Program-made: the position numbers and the translations under genes
NCBI GenBank assembly: GCA_964019055.1
Contig: OZ025215.1
Location: forward strand, 1,595,001 to 1,659,000
DNA: 64,000 nucleotides
Reading direction: 5' to 3'
From: Anthopleura xanthogrammica
Lineage: Eukaryota > Cnidaria > Anthozoa > Actiniaria > Actiniidae
Notes under the pieces: generated by a model
Told to the model about the DNA's origin: nothing
Database searches by the model: none
Seen by the model: the letters and a program-made list of their open reading frames with translations, nothing else
Part shown: positions 18,747 to 30,534 of the stretch, one piece after another
Numbering within the stretch: the stretch's first letter is position 1
How the letters are laid out: every line of letters begins with the position of its first letter

Positions 18747-19335
18747 AGGACAAGGACAAGGACAAGGACAAGGACAAGGACAAGGACAAGGACAAGGACA
18801 AGGACAAGGACAAGGACAAGGACAAGGACAAGGACAAGGACAAGGACAAGGACAAGGACAAGGACAAGGACAAGGACAAGGACAAGGACAAGGACAAGGA
18901 CAAGGACAAGGACAAGGACAAGGACAAGGACAAGGACAAGGACAAGGACAAGGACAAGGACAAGGACAAGGACAAGGACAAGGACAAGGACAAGGACAAG
19001 GACAAGGACAAGGGCAAGGACAAGGACAAGGACAAGGACAAGGACAAGGACAAGGACAAGGACAAGGACAAGGACAAGGACAAGGACAAGGACAAGGACA
19101 AGGACAAGGACAAGGACAAGGACAAGGACAAGGACAAGGACAAGGACAAGGACAAGGACAAGGACAAGGACAAGGACAAGGACAAGGACAAGGACAAGGA
19201 CAAGGACAAGGACAAGGACAAGGACAAGGACAAGGACAAGGACAAGGACAAGGACAAGGACAAGGACAAGGACAAGGACAAGGACAAGGACAAGGACAAG
19301 GACAAGGACAAGGACAAGGACAAGGACAAGGACAA
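18747..19335. repeat. Hexanucleotide array, about 98 copies of AAGGAC
   Basis: About 590 bp of perfect AAGGAC/GGACAA repeats with a single visible substitution (A to G near 19014). The array has no stop codon in several frames, which creates long Cys-Pro and Ser-Leu dipeptide frames on the minus strand; these are artefacts. Strand asymmetry is strong: no T on the + strand. The near-perfect state implies recent expansion or active homogenisation; assembled copy number may not equal true length. Confidence 0.97.
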
Positions 19336-22300
19336 CTGAGTAGAAACACTAGAAAAAGAAGACGGAGAAAAGGAATTACTTTCATATTTCGGGTATCTTT
19401 GCAGACGGGATGAGCTGAGAACAGTGTGGGTAGCTCTCGGGAATTTCCAGTTTGCTCTGGTCATTAGAATCTTGCGAAATAATCGGATATGCCAAATGCT
19501 TCAATGCCTCCTTCAAGCACGTAGTGTGGTCAAGGGTTAAACTGAGGTACCAAAAAATTTTCAGAAAGACTTGGCGCGCTTTAGCGAACAAAATCAAAAT
19601 CCTAATAAAAAATCTTTAGATTTTTGTGATAAAAATAATGGTTTTATTCAAACCTTTTGAAGAAAAAATATTTAATTTTTAGTGAGTCTTTCCTTTATTT
19701 TCGCCCTATAACTATCAATTTACTGTCAACATAAGATTAACAGCTCAGGCAATAAGAATTGACTGCTTCGACATGAACCAATAAACATAGGTCATAAATA
19801 TATTAATTTATGTACAATGCATATTTATATTTCCCGGAATTCTTGGCTCAGCGAACTCAATATATTTGCATACAAATTTTTACGATCTTTTTTAGGTTTT
19901 ATATTTTTCAATCGTTCTAAAAGTCCAAGGTCCATTAACTTCCCGGTGCGATAGAGATATACGTGTTTGAAGTTTTGACAGCTCTGCTATAGTTACTTTC
20001 TAATTATAGGATACAAATCTGGATTTTATATAGTCAAAGGTAGAAAAATTGGCTCTAAAAATCCAAAGGGCGAAGTTAAATTTTATTTTTTCGCTCGAAT
20101 GAGTCTACAGAATATTACTTGAATGCATATTAATGTAGTGAGTGGATTTTTTAAAAAGTCTAGATTAAAGAAATGCTTGTTGTAGTCCTATTTCAGCTAA
20201 AACAATTCAAAGATACCAATTTTCAATCTCATGTAAATCTTTCCTAAAAACTATTATTTACAACTGGAGCAAAAAATTATTTCACGTATGACTTAAACCA
20301 TCACACAAAATAAGTTCGAAGAGCAGTGAACTTGGTTTATAAGCGTTTACCAGATATTTGCTAACGCGCTGAAAGGTGCTCTTAAAATTATCTTGAATCT
20401 TTTTCCGTGAATTTGCCCTCGTGTCGAGCTGGAAAAATGCCTTCATTCCACGTGGAGGTTTCTCAAGTCTTATAATAAAATTTTGCCTTATACGTAACTA
20501 AATGTTCTGTAGAAAAAGCGGTTTATAGAATATGAAATAACAGATGAATGACTTGCTAAAATATTGTAGCCTTACCTCGAAAAGAATTGAATTCTAGTTG
20601 TTTGGGCAAAACTATGACCCAGGGATTTTAAGAAATTGGCCTTCCTTCGATGATGTCTGAGCTCCAAATGATGATTTATCACAGCGTTCTCAGCATGTAA
20701 GGGGTTGTCTCAGTATTATGTCGTGATGGGATTGGCCTTACTCCAATCATGACGAGTTGTTTTGTACGCTCGTTTCAATGAGCACGGATATGACGTCATG
20801 GTGAGATTTAAAAAATAACTTGACTTCTGAAGTTCAAAATTATCTCACGAAATATATATTTTTTCGTACAAGTATCTCAAAATATTTTACCTTCAAATTC
20901 CACTATAACTGGGACCGAAAAATCCAATATTTGGATATTCAAAAAATCTTTATTTTCTACTAAGAAATTGATGAAGGCTTTATGTAAAATTTTCTCTTAG
21001 TCCATCGGTATTTAGAACAAGATTTTTTTGGAACTGAATCCCTGTATTTACCAATATCAACCAGTTTGTCAACAATAAATGGAAGTTAGTTTTGAATTAT
21101 TTACCGAAGCTCACAGAAGAACATTTTGTAGTCCAGTTTGGCTTCAAACGGTAGCGAGTCACGTTCAAAATCAGTCTGGCGAGACATAATCGATTAGTCA
21201 GTAATCGATATTGACTCGGCTAAAGTATAAATGACGTCAGCGCCGCTGTTTCTTTTAACTTGAATAGAATTAGAAACGTCACAGATTGAAACGAAGACTA
21301 CTGTTGATGGGTTAATTCACTGTGAGAAAGCATGAATTTTTTTTCCCCGGAATGCCAACGAACTAATATCGATTGAACAGTGATCTTAATTTTCACTATA
21401 GTCCATAACGTGTCCTTCGTGCAGATTTGCATGTCGCGGAAATGATTTCTAAGAGTTACTAACCTTTCCTGTGATTAAGTACACAGTGAAGAAACATGGA
21501 ATCAATCAAGAACCCTTTCTGGCTGTGCCCTGTTTTTATGCTTTGATGATTTTGAAATTTTGAATCATTTTTACGAAAATTGACTGTCTTTAAACCCTAC
21601 AATTCTTGAACAAATGGTTATAGAATTCCTGGAATTCACTTAAGTGTTGATGGAAAATTCCAGAACAAACTATTGTCAGTAGCAAAGCGAAAGGATGACC
21701 GGGTTACACGATGACGTCAGCCTTAATCTTAAAAAACGAAAGTCGAATCAAAAACACACGCAAAGACCGAAAAAAATTCCAATGAAAAGCCGTCTAAATG
21801 CTAGTAAAGAACCAAATACCAGTGTGCATTATTTTTTCAGCATCAAAATGATAAAAATGTAAACGAAGTACTGTTATTTACATGATGGGGTTCCTGTGTA
21901 ATTTCTTTTTAGAAGGAAGACTCATATCTTTTCGAAGTAATCACGAGCAGCCTCAACAATAGTGGTTCCAAGTTCAACTAGAATCTGTAAAACTGAAAGA
22001 TTGATGTTGCTTGATTAAATCTCACAGTCTTTATCAGTAAATGACATGAAGGATCACCGTAATAATGTTACCAAAACTACTGCATGAAAATTAGTCCCTG
22101 ACGAAAAACTCTGAGTGAAATTAAAAATCTGCTTCAAGATATCGTTGATACATTGTATAGAATCCGAAAATTTGTTTCTATGTTCTGTCATTGTGAAAAA
22201 CTATGGTTTGTCAGTTTAGTAGAGCCTTAAAATAATGTACTAAAACGTGGCCAAAGAGGGTTTAGAAAATTCTAAAAACACACTCAGTAAAAACGCCAAA

Positions 22301-22440
22301 TGGTAGTAATCTTACAATGAAAAGTTAAAAAATATTACCTGAAAGGAGGTGATGGAAGAGAAGAACTGCTTTGTTTGGAGTTAGGAGTTGTGAGTGTCTG
22401 AATGGTGTATGAAAACGATATATATTTAAAAATCCCCCTT
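19336..22440. other. 3.1 kb without recognised gene
   Basis: AT-rich sequence with stops in all frames at short intervals. I see no domain, tRNA, tandem repeat or clear inverted repeat. A short candidate minus-strand frame at 19,382-19,597 has no recognisable features. It could hold a distant promoter or 5' exon of the cysteine-rich gene, but nothing supports a position. Confidence 0.4.
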
Positions 22441-22454
22441 TTCCCTGCCCGGGG

Positions 22455-22660
22455 GGGAGGGGGGGTGACCACTGTTAATGCGCCACCTCTCGTGGTGTCG
22501 AACCCTGGACCTTAAGCAGCTCTGCTCACAACATGTGAGGGGGATTCTCTCTTGCGCTTTGAATGTTTTTCTCCTGGTTTTCTGATTTTCCTCTATCCAC
22601 AAAAAACAAATTACAACCCTTCTAAATTCAATTCTATCTCATAGGCGTCTAATGGTTTAG
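22455..22660 (+). mobile_element. Diverged SINE fragment
   Basis: The order GTGTCGAACCCTGG, ATGTGAGGGGGATTCTCTCTT, GGTTTTCTGATTTTCC and CTTCTAAATTCAATTC follows the tRNA-SINE family described at 41,310, but with many substitutions. The promoter boxes are not intact. Confidence 0.45.
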
Positions 22661-22907
22661 TCATGAAACTCCTCCCCCGGCCCCAGCCAAAAAAACCTAA
22701 AACAAATAGAATTAACACATACACACAATTGACTAGGGGATTACCCCAAACATTACTAACACTGATGAAACGCTTGTGGTTGATCCTGTGACTCGATGTT
22801 TAGTAAGAACAAAGCTTATTGTTTTCCCTGTCTCATAGTGCATGGGACGGGTTTGGACAAGAAATGGGTGGGGGGGGGGGGGGGAATCAATATCCGATAT
22901 TTTGCAG

Positions 22908-24971
22908 ACAGGGGTGGGGGAGATGAATTTAAGAAATGGTTCATCGGTAGGATTTCACCTCTAGGATTTTTTTAAAATTAGGTTGAGGTGGATCTGGGGT
23001 ACTAATGGGGACAGGAGGGGGGGGGGAGTTGTTGCTATTAAGAACAAATAACAGTTTACCAAATCTCTCCACCCTCCCATAGATAATTGGCCCTTCCCAC
23101 TTAGCTTTACGTATCCATCAACTCAAAGTCATGAAACAAAAATGAAGAGTGACGTCATTCCAAAATGGGCCAAAACGAAAAAAAAGGAACAAAATACCCA
23201 AGACTCTTGTCAACCAATTTTTAGCAGTTCTTAGATGTTTATATTCATCGCTCAGAAAACTATGGATAAAAATATATGGGTATTTACCACGACGATAGCG
23301 AGCAAAATGCATGATCAAGGAAGAATTTTTCTGTCATCGATAGAAGTATCTATTGTTTTGATGATGGCTGTGGTGGCAGGAATCCAAATCGTGCTGCGAA
23401 TCATGAATTAAAAACTCTGTAATACTCGTTCCCTAGCAACGTGTTTTTGGCAGACATTCATCATATGTATTCTAAGAAACGAAGGAAGTCGATTGAATTT
23501 TTATACTGAACTTTATGAGATTAAAACCATCTATTTTTTCGTCAAAACTCTGTAATACTCGTTCCCTAGCAACGTGTTTTTGGCAGACATTCATCATATG
23601 TATTCTAAGAAACGAAGGAAGTCGATTGAATTTTTATACTGAACTTTATGAGATTAAAACCATCTATTTTTTCGTCAAAAAGCAGTGAATGGTTGCTCAA
23701 ATTCTGGAGCCACAAACTCTTTTTTATTTTTGATGTTAGACTGATTTAGAAGTTGATTTGTGCGGTGGGAAGAATGCCGGAGAACCAGCAGAAAAACACC
23801 CTCGAAGCACAGGATATGACACTGTACAAAAACCATGTCGTTGAAATAATTAACAGAAAACAGAACCATTGCAGACTTCGAAAAAAATCCCTGACATAAA
23901 TTTATAAAACAAAAGTAAAAGAGTGTCAAAGTCTAGGTTTGAAAAGACGAGTATAAAAACGAGAAAAACACTGATTCCGGCTTCAGGCATTTGGTATGGC
24001 AAAATAACGGGATGACAGGGGAGGGGACAGGGATTGGCTAAGGCAAGGTTACTTGACTTTAACCACGTGTTGTTATTGTAAGCGCAAAACCACTGTAGAC
24101 ATCAAAAATAGCTTATGGTGCACATATTAGCTAGCTTGTGGATTTATAACCCTTGTCACGCTATACTAATCGTGTTATGAATTCGAAAATCATCATCACA
24201 ATCGCAATCTTTATTAGACACGGTGTAAAACTTGAAGTTTGAAACATGTCTTAACACAGCGGTGTCTACGTATAGTTTGTGAAGTCGTTTTCCTAATATG
24301 GTTTTGTATTGCGACTCAGCAGACTCAGCATGGGTTATAGCAGGGATATCGTGTCTATCTTGGCTCGTACTTCAAATTCCACAATGTTGTTTTGGGAATG
24401 CTGGGGAAGTCTTACTTCCTTGTAAACATTTCCTTATCGATGTAAAATGGTAGGACGAAAAACGTGTAACATGTAATTGCATGAGAAATAATGACAGCTT
24501 TAAACAAGACGACTTTTGATAGAGAAGAAGAAGATAGAAAAAAGAATAAAAATAAATAAGAATAAATTAGATATAAGAATGAAATCAATAAATAAAATCA
24601 TTAAATGAGTTCAATAAATAAGTGAATGAACTCGAAATAGAATGAAATTGAATGAATGAAAGAAAAAGATAAAAAGAAAAAAAGAAAGGAAGGAAGAAAG
24701 GAATGAAAAAGAAGACAGAAAAAATGTCAAAAAAAAAAAAAAAAAATAAGAAAAGAAAGAAAGAGAGAGCGAAGGAAAGGAGGAAAAAAAGAACGGAAAG
24801 AAAAGAATAGCAAAGGTAAAGAGAAGAAAGTTAAAAAAAGCACCATTCTTCTGGTGTTTCGCAATTTCATTTCATTTCAGTGACTTACAGATCAAAACAA
24901 TAAAGACTTGCTTGACTTGTTTTTGTTCGGGAGAGAGGAAATCCGAGACTTCAGACCATTGAATGAGAATT
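22908..24971. repeat. Segmental duplicate A, first copy
   Basis: About 2.06 kb match 31,829-33,826 nearly base for base, from the GGGGTGGGGGAGA start to CCATTGAATGAGAAT at the end. It contains a truncated minus-strand SINE near 23,745-23,815 and a purine-rich simple region at 24,530-24,840. No gene is seen. The two copies start 8.92 kb apart and flank the same TRIM unit, so they are part of one tandem segmental duplication. Confidence 0.9.
23411..23676. repeat. 133-bp tandem duplication private to copy A1
   Basis: A 133-bp segment beginning AAAACTCTGTAATACTCG occurs twice back to back (23411 and 23544). The second segmental copy has it once (around 32,340), so this duplication arose after the larger one. 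Confidence 0.9.
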
Positions 24972-26449
24972 AAGACAATGTGTGTATTGATCTTGACACA
25001 CGAATTTCCGAATGTTTTCGCCAAAATCTTGCGTTTTTACATGCAATGGTACACAAGAAAGACTTGAAATTTGAAAATATATCATTCTTGAGCCATACGT
25101 GATTTAATGTAGACTCCCGGTGAGTTATTAAACGATCTCTCTGTGAATTCACGTAAACAGCATCAAACACAATGCTGGCGAGGTTCCAAGTTCAGGTCCA
25201 AACGTTTTTCGCTCGTAGCCTCCAACAAAGAAAACGGAAACTCGATAATCGATCCTTACATTGTTTTGTGTCTCTCAGAGTATTACACATTAACAAGTAA
25301 TTTTTATTTCACGGGTTTTGAAAAATGATATACAGAATAATGATGATGAATACTTTTAAAGAAATATTTCAATCGTTAATTAAAAATTTTACGGATTTAG
25401 CTTTTTTTTTCTTTAATATTGTTAATCCTGGTAAATTCTTTTTTCTTTGAGAAAAAATTTGAAGCATGACTTGATTAAGCCGACGTTTTTTTTAAAAAAA
25501 ACTGTATCATTCTTGATTCTGTTAATTCTAGTACAATCTATTGTACAATGAAAGATTGGCAGAGGTCAGATTTGTACTTTATCTGTACAAGAATCCTTAC
25601 AAAACAGGTTATATTTACATTGATCATACATCATATGTTGTTGAAAAAGTTCCAAAATCTGATGGCGAAAAACTTCAAAGCTCAATTTCGAATGAGGTTG
25701 GAAGGAAAGCAAGCTTCTTTGAGACCAAATAGTTTCACATGCACACTGTCATGCAGAAGCTTAAGTGAACATTTTAGTTCCTAATTTAAAGACGAAGACG
25801 AAAGATTTTCACCGCTTACCTTAACAAAGACGACTAGAGTCTGTAGCCTGCCACAGGGGAGCTTTAGTGTGCTTCAAAAAGTCACCCAAATCCAACCAGC
25901 ATTGAAGACTTCCTACCAACAACCACCAACGAGTATGATACCAGCGGGCGATAACTCCAAACACTAGACCACGACAATAGGTATTTTGTAGCCTATTGTA
26001 TTTCAATCTAGGGCACAATACGTGGGGATGACAGTTGCCATGGTAACGATAAGGACATTGGAAGTAACCGGCTTTGTGTCATTGTTTGGATATCTGGTCC
26101 TCAGCGGCGACACTTGAGGTCAAGAGCTACTTAGGATATTAAGGCTACGGGGATATCTGTTACTGAAGGTTTATACTAAGATCTATTTACTTACGATGAA
26201 TGAGGAGGGGAGGGGAGGGGAGGGGAGGGAGAACCTTTGTTCCTTTAAGGGCAAAACTGGGCTTTCGCCGGATTCTAGGACTCGGCATGACATGTAAGCA
26301 GGTTCTCCGATTTCGACGTAGTTCATCCCAATGTTTCAGGCGTTCTGATTTATGAGTTAGCCATGCCCTGACTTCCATCAGTCCTGAGCAGAGTTTTTTT
26401 TCAGTGTATCAAAATAGTTTTTTTTAAACAAGCAAACTGTGGCCTTTCT
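24972..26449. other. 1.5 kb without recognised gene
   Basis: No gene is seen. It includes a GGGGA pentamer run near 26,200-26,230 and a following piece with GGACTCGGCATGACATGTAAGC that resembles 34,455-34,475; both look like remains of dispersed repeats. This stretch is not clearly present after the second segmental copy, so it may be an insertion or a region of strong divergence. Confidence 0.4.
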
Positions 26450-27748
26450 CATTAGTTTATTGTAAATTCATATTAATCGACAAGTAAACAATTTTCAATT
26501 ACTAAACTCCTAGATTTAAATCCTTTGTCTATTCTATTCTAGCGATGAAATACAATGAATAATTCAAGGGCTACATCATCTTTTAGCCCTAGAATTCCAC
26601 GCCTTTCGGCTGAGAGCAAAATTTCCAAAAAATTAGGCATACAAAGATATGTAATAACTAGATATTTACAAAAATTATTGGTACAAAAAATCCACTTCTT
26701 ACTATAATTTACGAAGGCCTATTTTAAACTGAGTTTTGCACTATCACCTGATGGCAGCCGACAGGATGCACACTTCTTTCTCATGTAAATCAGATTAGAT
26801 CAGATTCAATTGCTCTATTTCACTATGACGTCACAGCTTGTTTACATGGACAAGAATGATAGAAATTTAGGCTAAATCTTCTTTCTTTTGGCATACTAAG
26901 TGTAATATTTAGCTGCTTTCCCTTTCCACTATATCATAAACCAAACTTTATAGTGTTTTCATTTGTTTTGCTGCTATTTTGTCCCCTCTGCAATAGGGCA
27001 ATTGTTAATGCCTCCTGTCATGGCTGCCATCACGTGATGGTGCACAGCCTCTATACCTGTTGTTCCAATGACCAATTCAGATCTATTTTTAGCTTTCCTA
27101 TCAATATTACCGCTTGACCTAGTGTTATAACTATGAAAGTCTTGATTAAAATTAAGGTTAATAATATGCATGTAAAGGTTTTTTAAACATTGCTTTTTAG
27201 TAGCCGGTGGAAATGGCAGGACATATGAAATAATACAAGCCACTTTATTGCAAAACATTTTATCGAATACGATACTCAAAAAGAAAAACATAAACAAAAC
27301 ATAAACAAAGAACAAAAAAAGTGATGCAATCAAAAAGCACCAACATAACAAGACTAAAAAATTAATAATCGTTTTAGCATAATTTTAGACTTGAATATTG
27401 ATCAGGCAAACTTCAGGATAAAGTGAATATCGTCTTATAATCATTGGTCGCTCGACCCCATGACAGCGCGCAAAACTCTTTTTTCAAGTCTAAAATTATG
27501 TTAAAAAGATGTATAAATACCGAATGGTTATATTTTAGCACATGTCAAAACTTGTGATATTGATGGTTTGCAAAAATTCCCAAGAGAGCAAAGAGACAAC
27601 ATGGTGGCCACATGGGTGGTATTAACAAAGGAAGCGAATGAGAAGTCTTTCGTTAAAACCTACCCACATGGCAGCGATGACGTAATGCATGTGCAATCAT
27701 TCAATATGTTATACCGATCGATTATTTTACTTAAAATAATAGCCAATT
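26450..27748. repeat. 3' flank of TRIM copy 5, inverted duplicate of 5944-7260
   Basis: See the entry at 5944. In the orientation of the gene this is its downstream region, starting with the shared TGGCTATTATTTT next to the stop codon. No gene is supported here. Confidence 0.75.
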
Positions 27749-29890
27749 CTACTTTACAAACAAGACACCAGATAGCCACGTACTAACTAATAACTGACCA
27801 TTTGTTAAAACAGTTAGATATTGAGGTTCCTTGATCACAACACAAGTGCTTCCTACGAAACGACCATCCAATGTGAATTTTTGTACGCGCTTATTACCAT
27901 AATCACACACCAGTAGATGATGGTCATTATCAGTAGCCAGGCCCCATGGTCCACTCAGCTGACCATCAGCTTTGCCTTTACCGCCAATCGTCGATATTTT
28001 AGTCGGTACGTTACCTTTCTTCTCAAATACATGAATAACGTGATTACTATAATCACTGACGTAAAACAGTCCATCATGTGTTATCACATCACGTGGATTA
28101 AACTTGTCCTGTGTTGTCAAACCAAACTGATATTGATAATCACCGTCTCTTGTGAAGACTTGAACACGATGATTACCATTATCACACACAATGATGTTAC
28201 CATCGTCATCAACGTGTACACCGAATGGTTCATAAAACTCTCCATCACCGTTACCATGGTTACCAAAGGTCTTTATCAATGTCCCTGTTATAGTGTTCAC
28301 TATACATATTCTATGATTACCACAGTCTGCTATGACTAAATCTGTGTCATTCAGAAATGCTAAACCTCGAGGACCAGACAGCAGTACACTACCTTGGCTA
28401 CCACCATACTTCAGTAAGAGATTTCCATCAGTGGTGAATACATGGACACAGTGAGAAGAAAAGTAGGCAACAGCGATCCTGCTATTGTCTCTATTTACTG
28501 CTATACCTCTCAAACAACTAAATCCCATATTTACACCTTTCATGTTAAACTGTCCTGTTATTCTCATATCCTGTGGCTTGACATTTATTACTAGTGGACT
28601 GTTAGATACATGATTCCCATTCACTTGAACCTCTGCTGTCAACCGACCAGCTACTTTACCCATGAATTCAACTTCTACTTTACCATCAGTTCTCACATAT
28701 TTCTTTTCTATTTTCACATTTTCTTCAGGCTTGATTTGAATGTCTATAACATCCCTTGGATCATGATTGGGTTCTCCTGTAGAGGTTTTAGTAATCAAAA
28801 TAAGCTTTTCTTTCTTTAAAGCTTCTGTCTCAGATTTCACCTCAATAGTGCTTTTCGTATGATCTGTTTTCAAACAGGTTTGTATTTCTCCCAGCCCTGA
28901 ATTCCCTTGTCGAATCAGCTCTTGATTAGGAAGAAATGTTATTCTAGAGCATGGTGAAATGTGGTTGAAGATGAATTTCTGAGAGCATTGTGTCTCTTGA
29001 ATGTTCATCATTTCACTTGCCAGTCCTCTTTCCATCACATTCTTGATGTATTCCTTGACGGCTGGAATATGATGAATTATATTCAAGTTTCTTGTGGCTG
29101 TGCCCAGCTTCTCATCGATTTGCCTCAGCAACTCTCGTTCGTTTTCTTGTAGCATTTCGATGATCTTTTTGGTTTTGTCTTGGACTTCTTTTTTGGCCTT
29201 TTCTCCTTGTTGTTTGATCGTGTTAGCGATCTTTTCTTGTTGTTGCTTTTCCTTGTCATTCATTCTCAACTGCTCCAGTACCTGCAGATGCTCTGACAAT
29301 ACTTCTTTCTTGATCGAAGCAAACTTATCTAATGACATTGTCTTGTGATTCCTGTGATCGTGTATCAAGCATGTCCTGCAAACCATTGCATTACAATCTT
29401 CGCAGAAAAACTCTAGCCTGTGATGAGGGTGACTTGTACAAGGATTTTCTCTTGTTATTATGAACTCAATATCTTCTCTCTTCAAATCAGCCAGACGAAC
29501 GACCTTGTGATCTTTGGTAAACACTGAATGGCTCTTCTCGCATTCATCACACATCGAGCGATCACAGTCAAAACAATACCAAGAAGCTGAGGAATGACTC
29601 TCAGAAACAGAACAAACCTTTTCTCCTTCTACCAACGCCAGATCCTTCAAGATTCTTGAATGTAGTAGACTTGGCTGTAGATCTTCGACGCTGCTTAGTT
29701 CTGGTAGAGAAGTTTGTGATTTGCATCGCGGACACTTGAAGATGTTGACTTGGTCGACATGCTCAGCGTGTCTTTTGATGCAAGGCTTACAAAATGTGTG
29801 GAAACAAGACAAGATCTTGGGTTCAGTAAATGTATCATTACACAGAGAACACTGGAATTCTTTCTTAAGATCTGCGACAAACGATTCCAT
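27749..29890 (-). CDS. TRIM-NHL E3 ubiquitin ligase-like protein, full length (copy 5)
   Basis: A single-exon 713-residue protein on the minus strand, colinear with copies 2 and 3. RING ligands C14, C17, C29, H31, C34, C37, C53 and C56 are intact, followed by two B-boxes, a coiled coil, a filamin repeat and a six-blade NHL domain. Propeller-loop differences: blade 1 AYFSSH, blade 2 GPRGLAF with ADCGNHR, blade 3 EPFGVHV with CDNGNHR, blade 5 CDYGNKR. The linker into blade 2 is shortened (YGGSQGSVLL against YGSPGSGEGEL). The start is fixed by the conserved 5' flank and by identity with the paralogs. It is expected to be a cytoplasmic ligase; the target is unknown. Confidence 0.95.
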   Translation of the reverse strand: MESFVADLKKEFQCSLCNDTFTEPKILSCFHTFCKPCIKRHAEHVDQVNIFKCPRCKSQTSLPELSSVEDLQPSLLHSRILKDLALVEGEKVCSVSESHSSASWYCFDCDRSMCDECEKSHSVFTKDHKVVRLADLKREDIEFIITRENPCTSHPHHRLEFFCEDCNAMVCRTCLIHDHRNHKTMSLDKFASIKKEVLSEHLQVLEQLRMNDKEKQQQEKIANTIKQQGEKAKKEVQDKTKKIIEMLQENERELLRQIDEKLGTATRNLNIIHHIPAVKEYIKNVMERGLASEMMNIQETQCSQKFIFNHISPCSRITFLPNQELIRQGNSGLGEIQTCLKTDHTKSTIEVKSETEALKKEKLILITKTSTGEPNHDPRDVIDIQIKPEENVKIEKKYVRTDGKVEVEFMGKVAGRLTAEVQVNGNHVSNSPLVINVKPQDMRITGQFNMKGVNMGFSCLRGIAVNRDNSRIAVAYFSSHCVHVFTTDGNLLLKYGGSQGSVLLSGPRGLAFLNDTDLVIADCGNHRICIVNTITGTLIKTFGNHGNGDGEFYEPFGVHVDDDGNIIVCDNGNHRVQVFTRDGDYQYQFGLTTQDKFNPRDVITHDGLFYVSDYSNHVIHVFEKKGNVPTKISTIGGKGKADGQLSGPWGLATDNDHHLLVCDYGNKRVQKFTLDGRFVGSTCVVIKEPQYLTVLTNGQLLVSTWLSGVLFVK

Positions 29891-30014
29891 GATTTCAGGA
29901 GTTGAAACGAGACGAGTTGAGGGAGTTGTCTGAATAATGTTGTTTGTCAGTCTATTGTCTGGCGACTTTTAGAAATGAGCGTGACCTTACTTCCTTGAAA
30001 TGTCACGCCATGAA
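29891..30014 (-). promoter_or_regulatory. Conserved proximal 5' flank of TRIM copy 5
   Basis: Same block as before the + strand copies, read on the minus strand, including the TCACGCTCATTTC element. The GTGACATCATTTC core is slightly altered (GTGACATTTC). Confidence 0.45.
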
Positions 30015-30168
30015 TGCAAAATTTAGGAGAGCATTTATTTTTATCGACTCTCTAGCTGCCTTTGAGTTCTAAAAATACTTCTTGATCAAACTTGTACTTC
30101 GTTAGTCATAGTATTGAATGATCTACAGTGAACATCACGTTATCCCTGCACTTGGAAGCGGTTTAATC

Positions 30169-30470
30169 GTTTTTAGAAAAAACCTACTAATGGTCTATCA
30201 CCAATCGAGCCCTGTGATTGGCTGAGCTACTAGGGGTCTATTAGTGATAGACCTCTAGTAGCGAAAAGCGCCGGTTTTGAAAACCAAAAAAAAATATATT
30301 TAAAGCAAAATCCAAAACTTTTTGCATCCTTTTATTGGACCGATTAGTAGGTTTTTACTAAAACAATTAGTCCTCTCGCCCTCATGGCCTACGAGTCAAT
30401 AGCCCATTCGGCCTTTGGCCTCATGGGCTATTGACTCGTAGACCATTCGGACTCGAGGACTAATTGTTAA
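30169..30470. mobile_element. Foldback insertions upstream of TRIM copy 5
   Basis: Upstream of copy 6 the paralogous sequence runs without interruption (about 36,920-36,935), but here roughly 300 bp are inserted. The insert contains two inverted-repeat parts: one with AACCTACTAATGGTCTATC-like ends facing CGATTAGTAGGTTTTTAC, and one at 30,363-30,470 with arms AACAATTAGTCCTC / GAGGACTAATTGTT around CTACGAGTCAATAGCC and its complement. No coding capacity. Confidence 0.7.
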
Positions 30471-30534
30471 GTAGACTCCTGTTCTCAAATGTGTTGTTCT
30501 TGGAGTTTAGTGTGACGAAAGTATTTTCGTCATA

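Noticed and set aside
18726..19464. Long Cys-Pro and Ser-Leu repeat proteins on the minus strand
   Set aside because: Direct translation of the stop-free hexanucleotide array; flanks are not coding-like.
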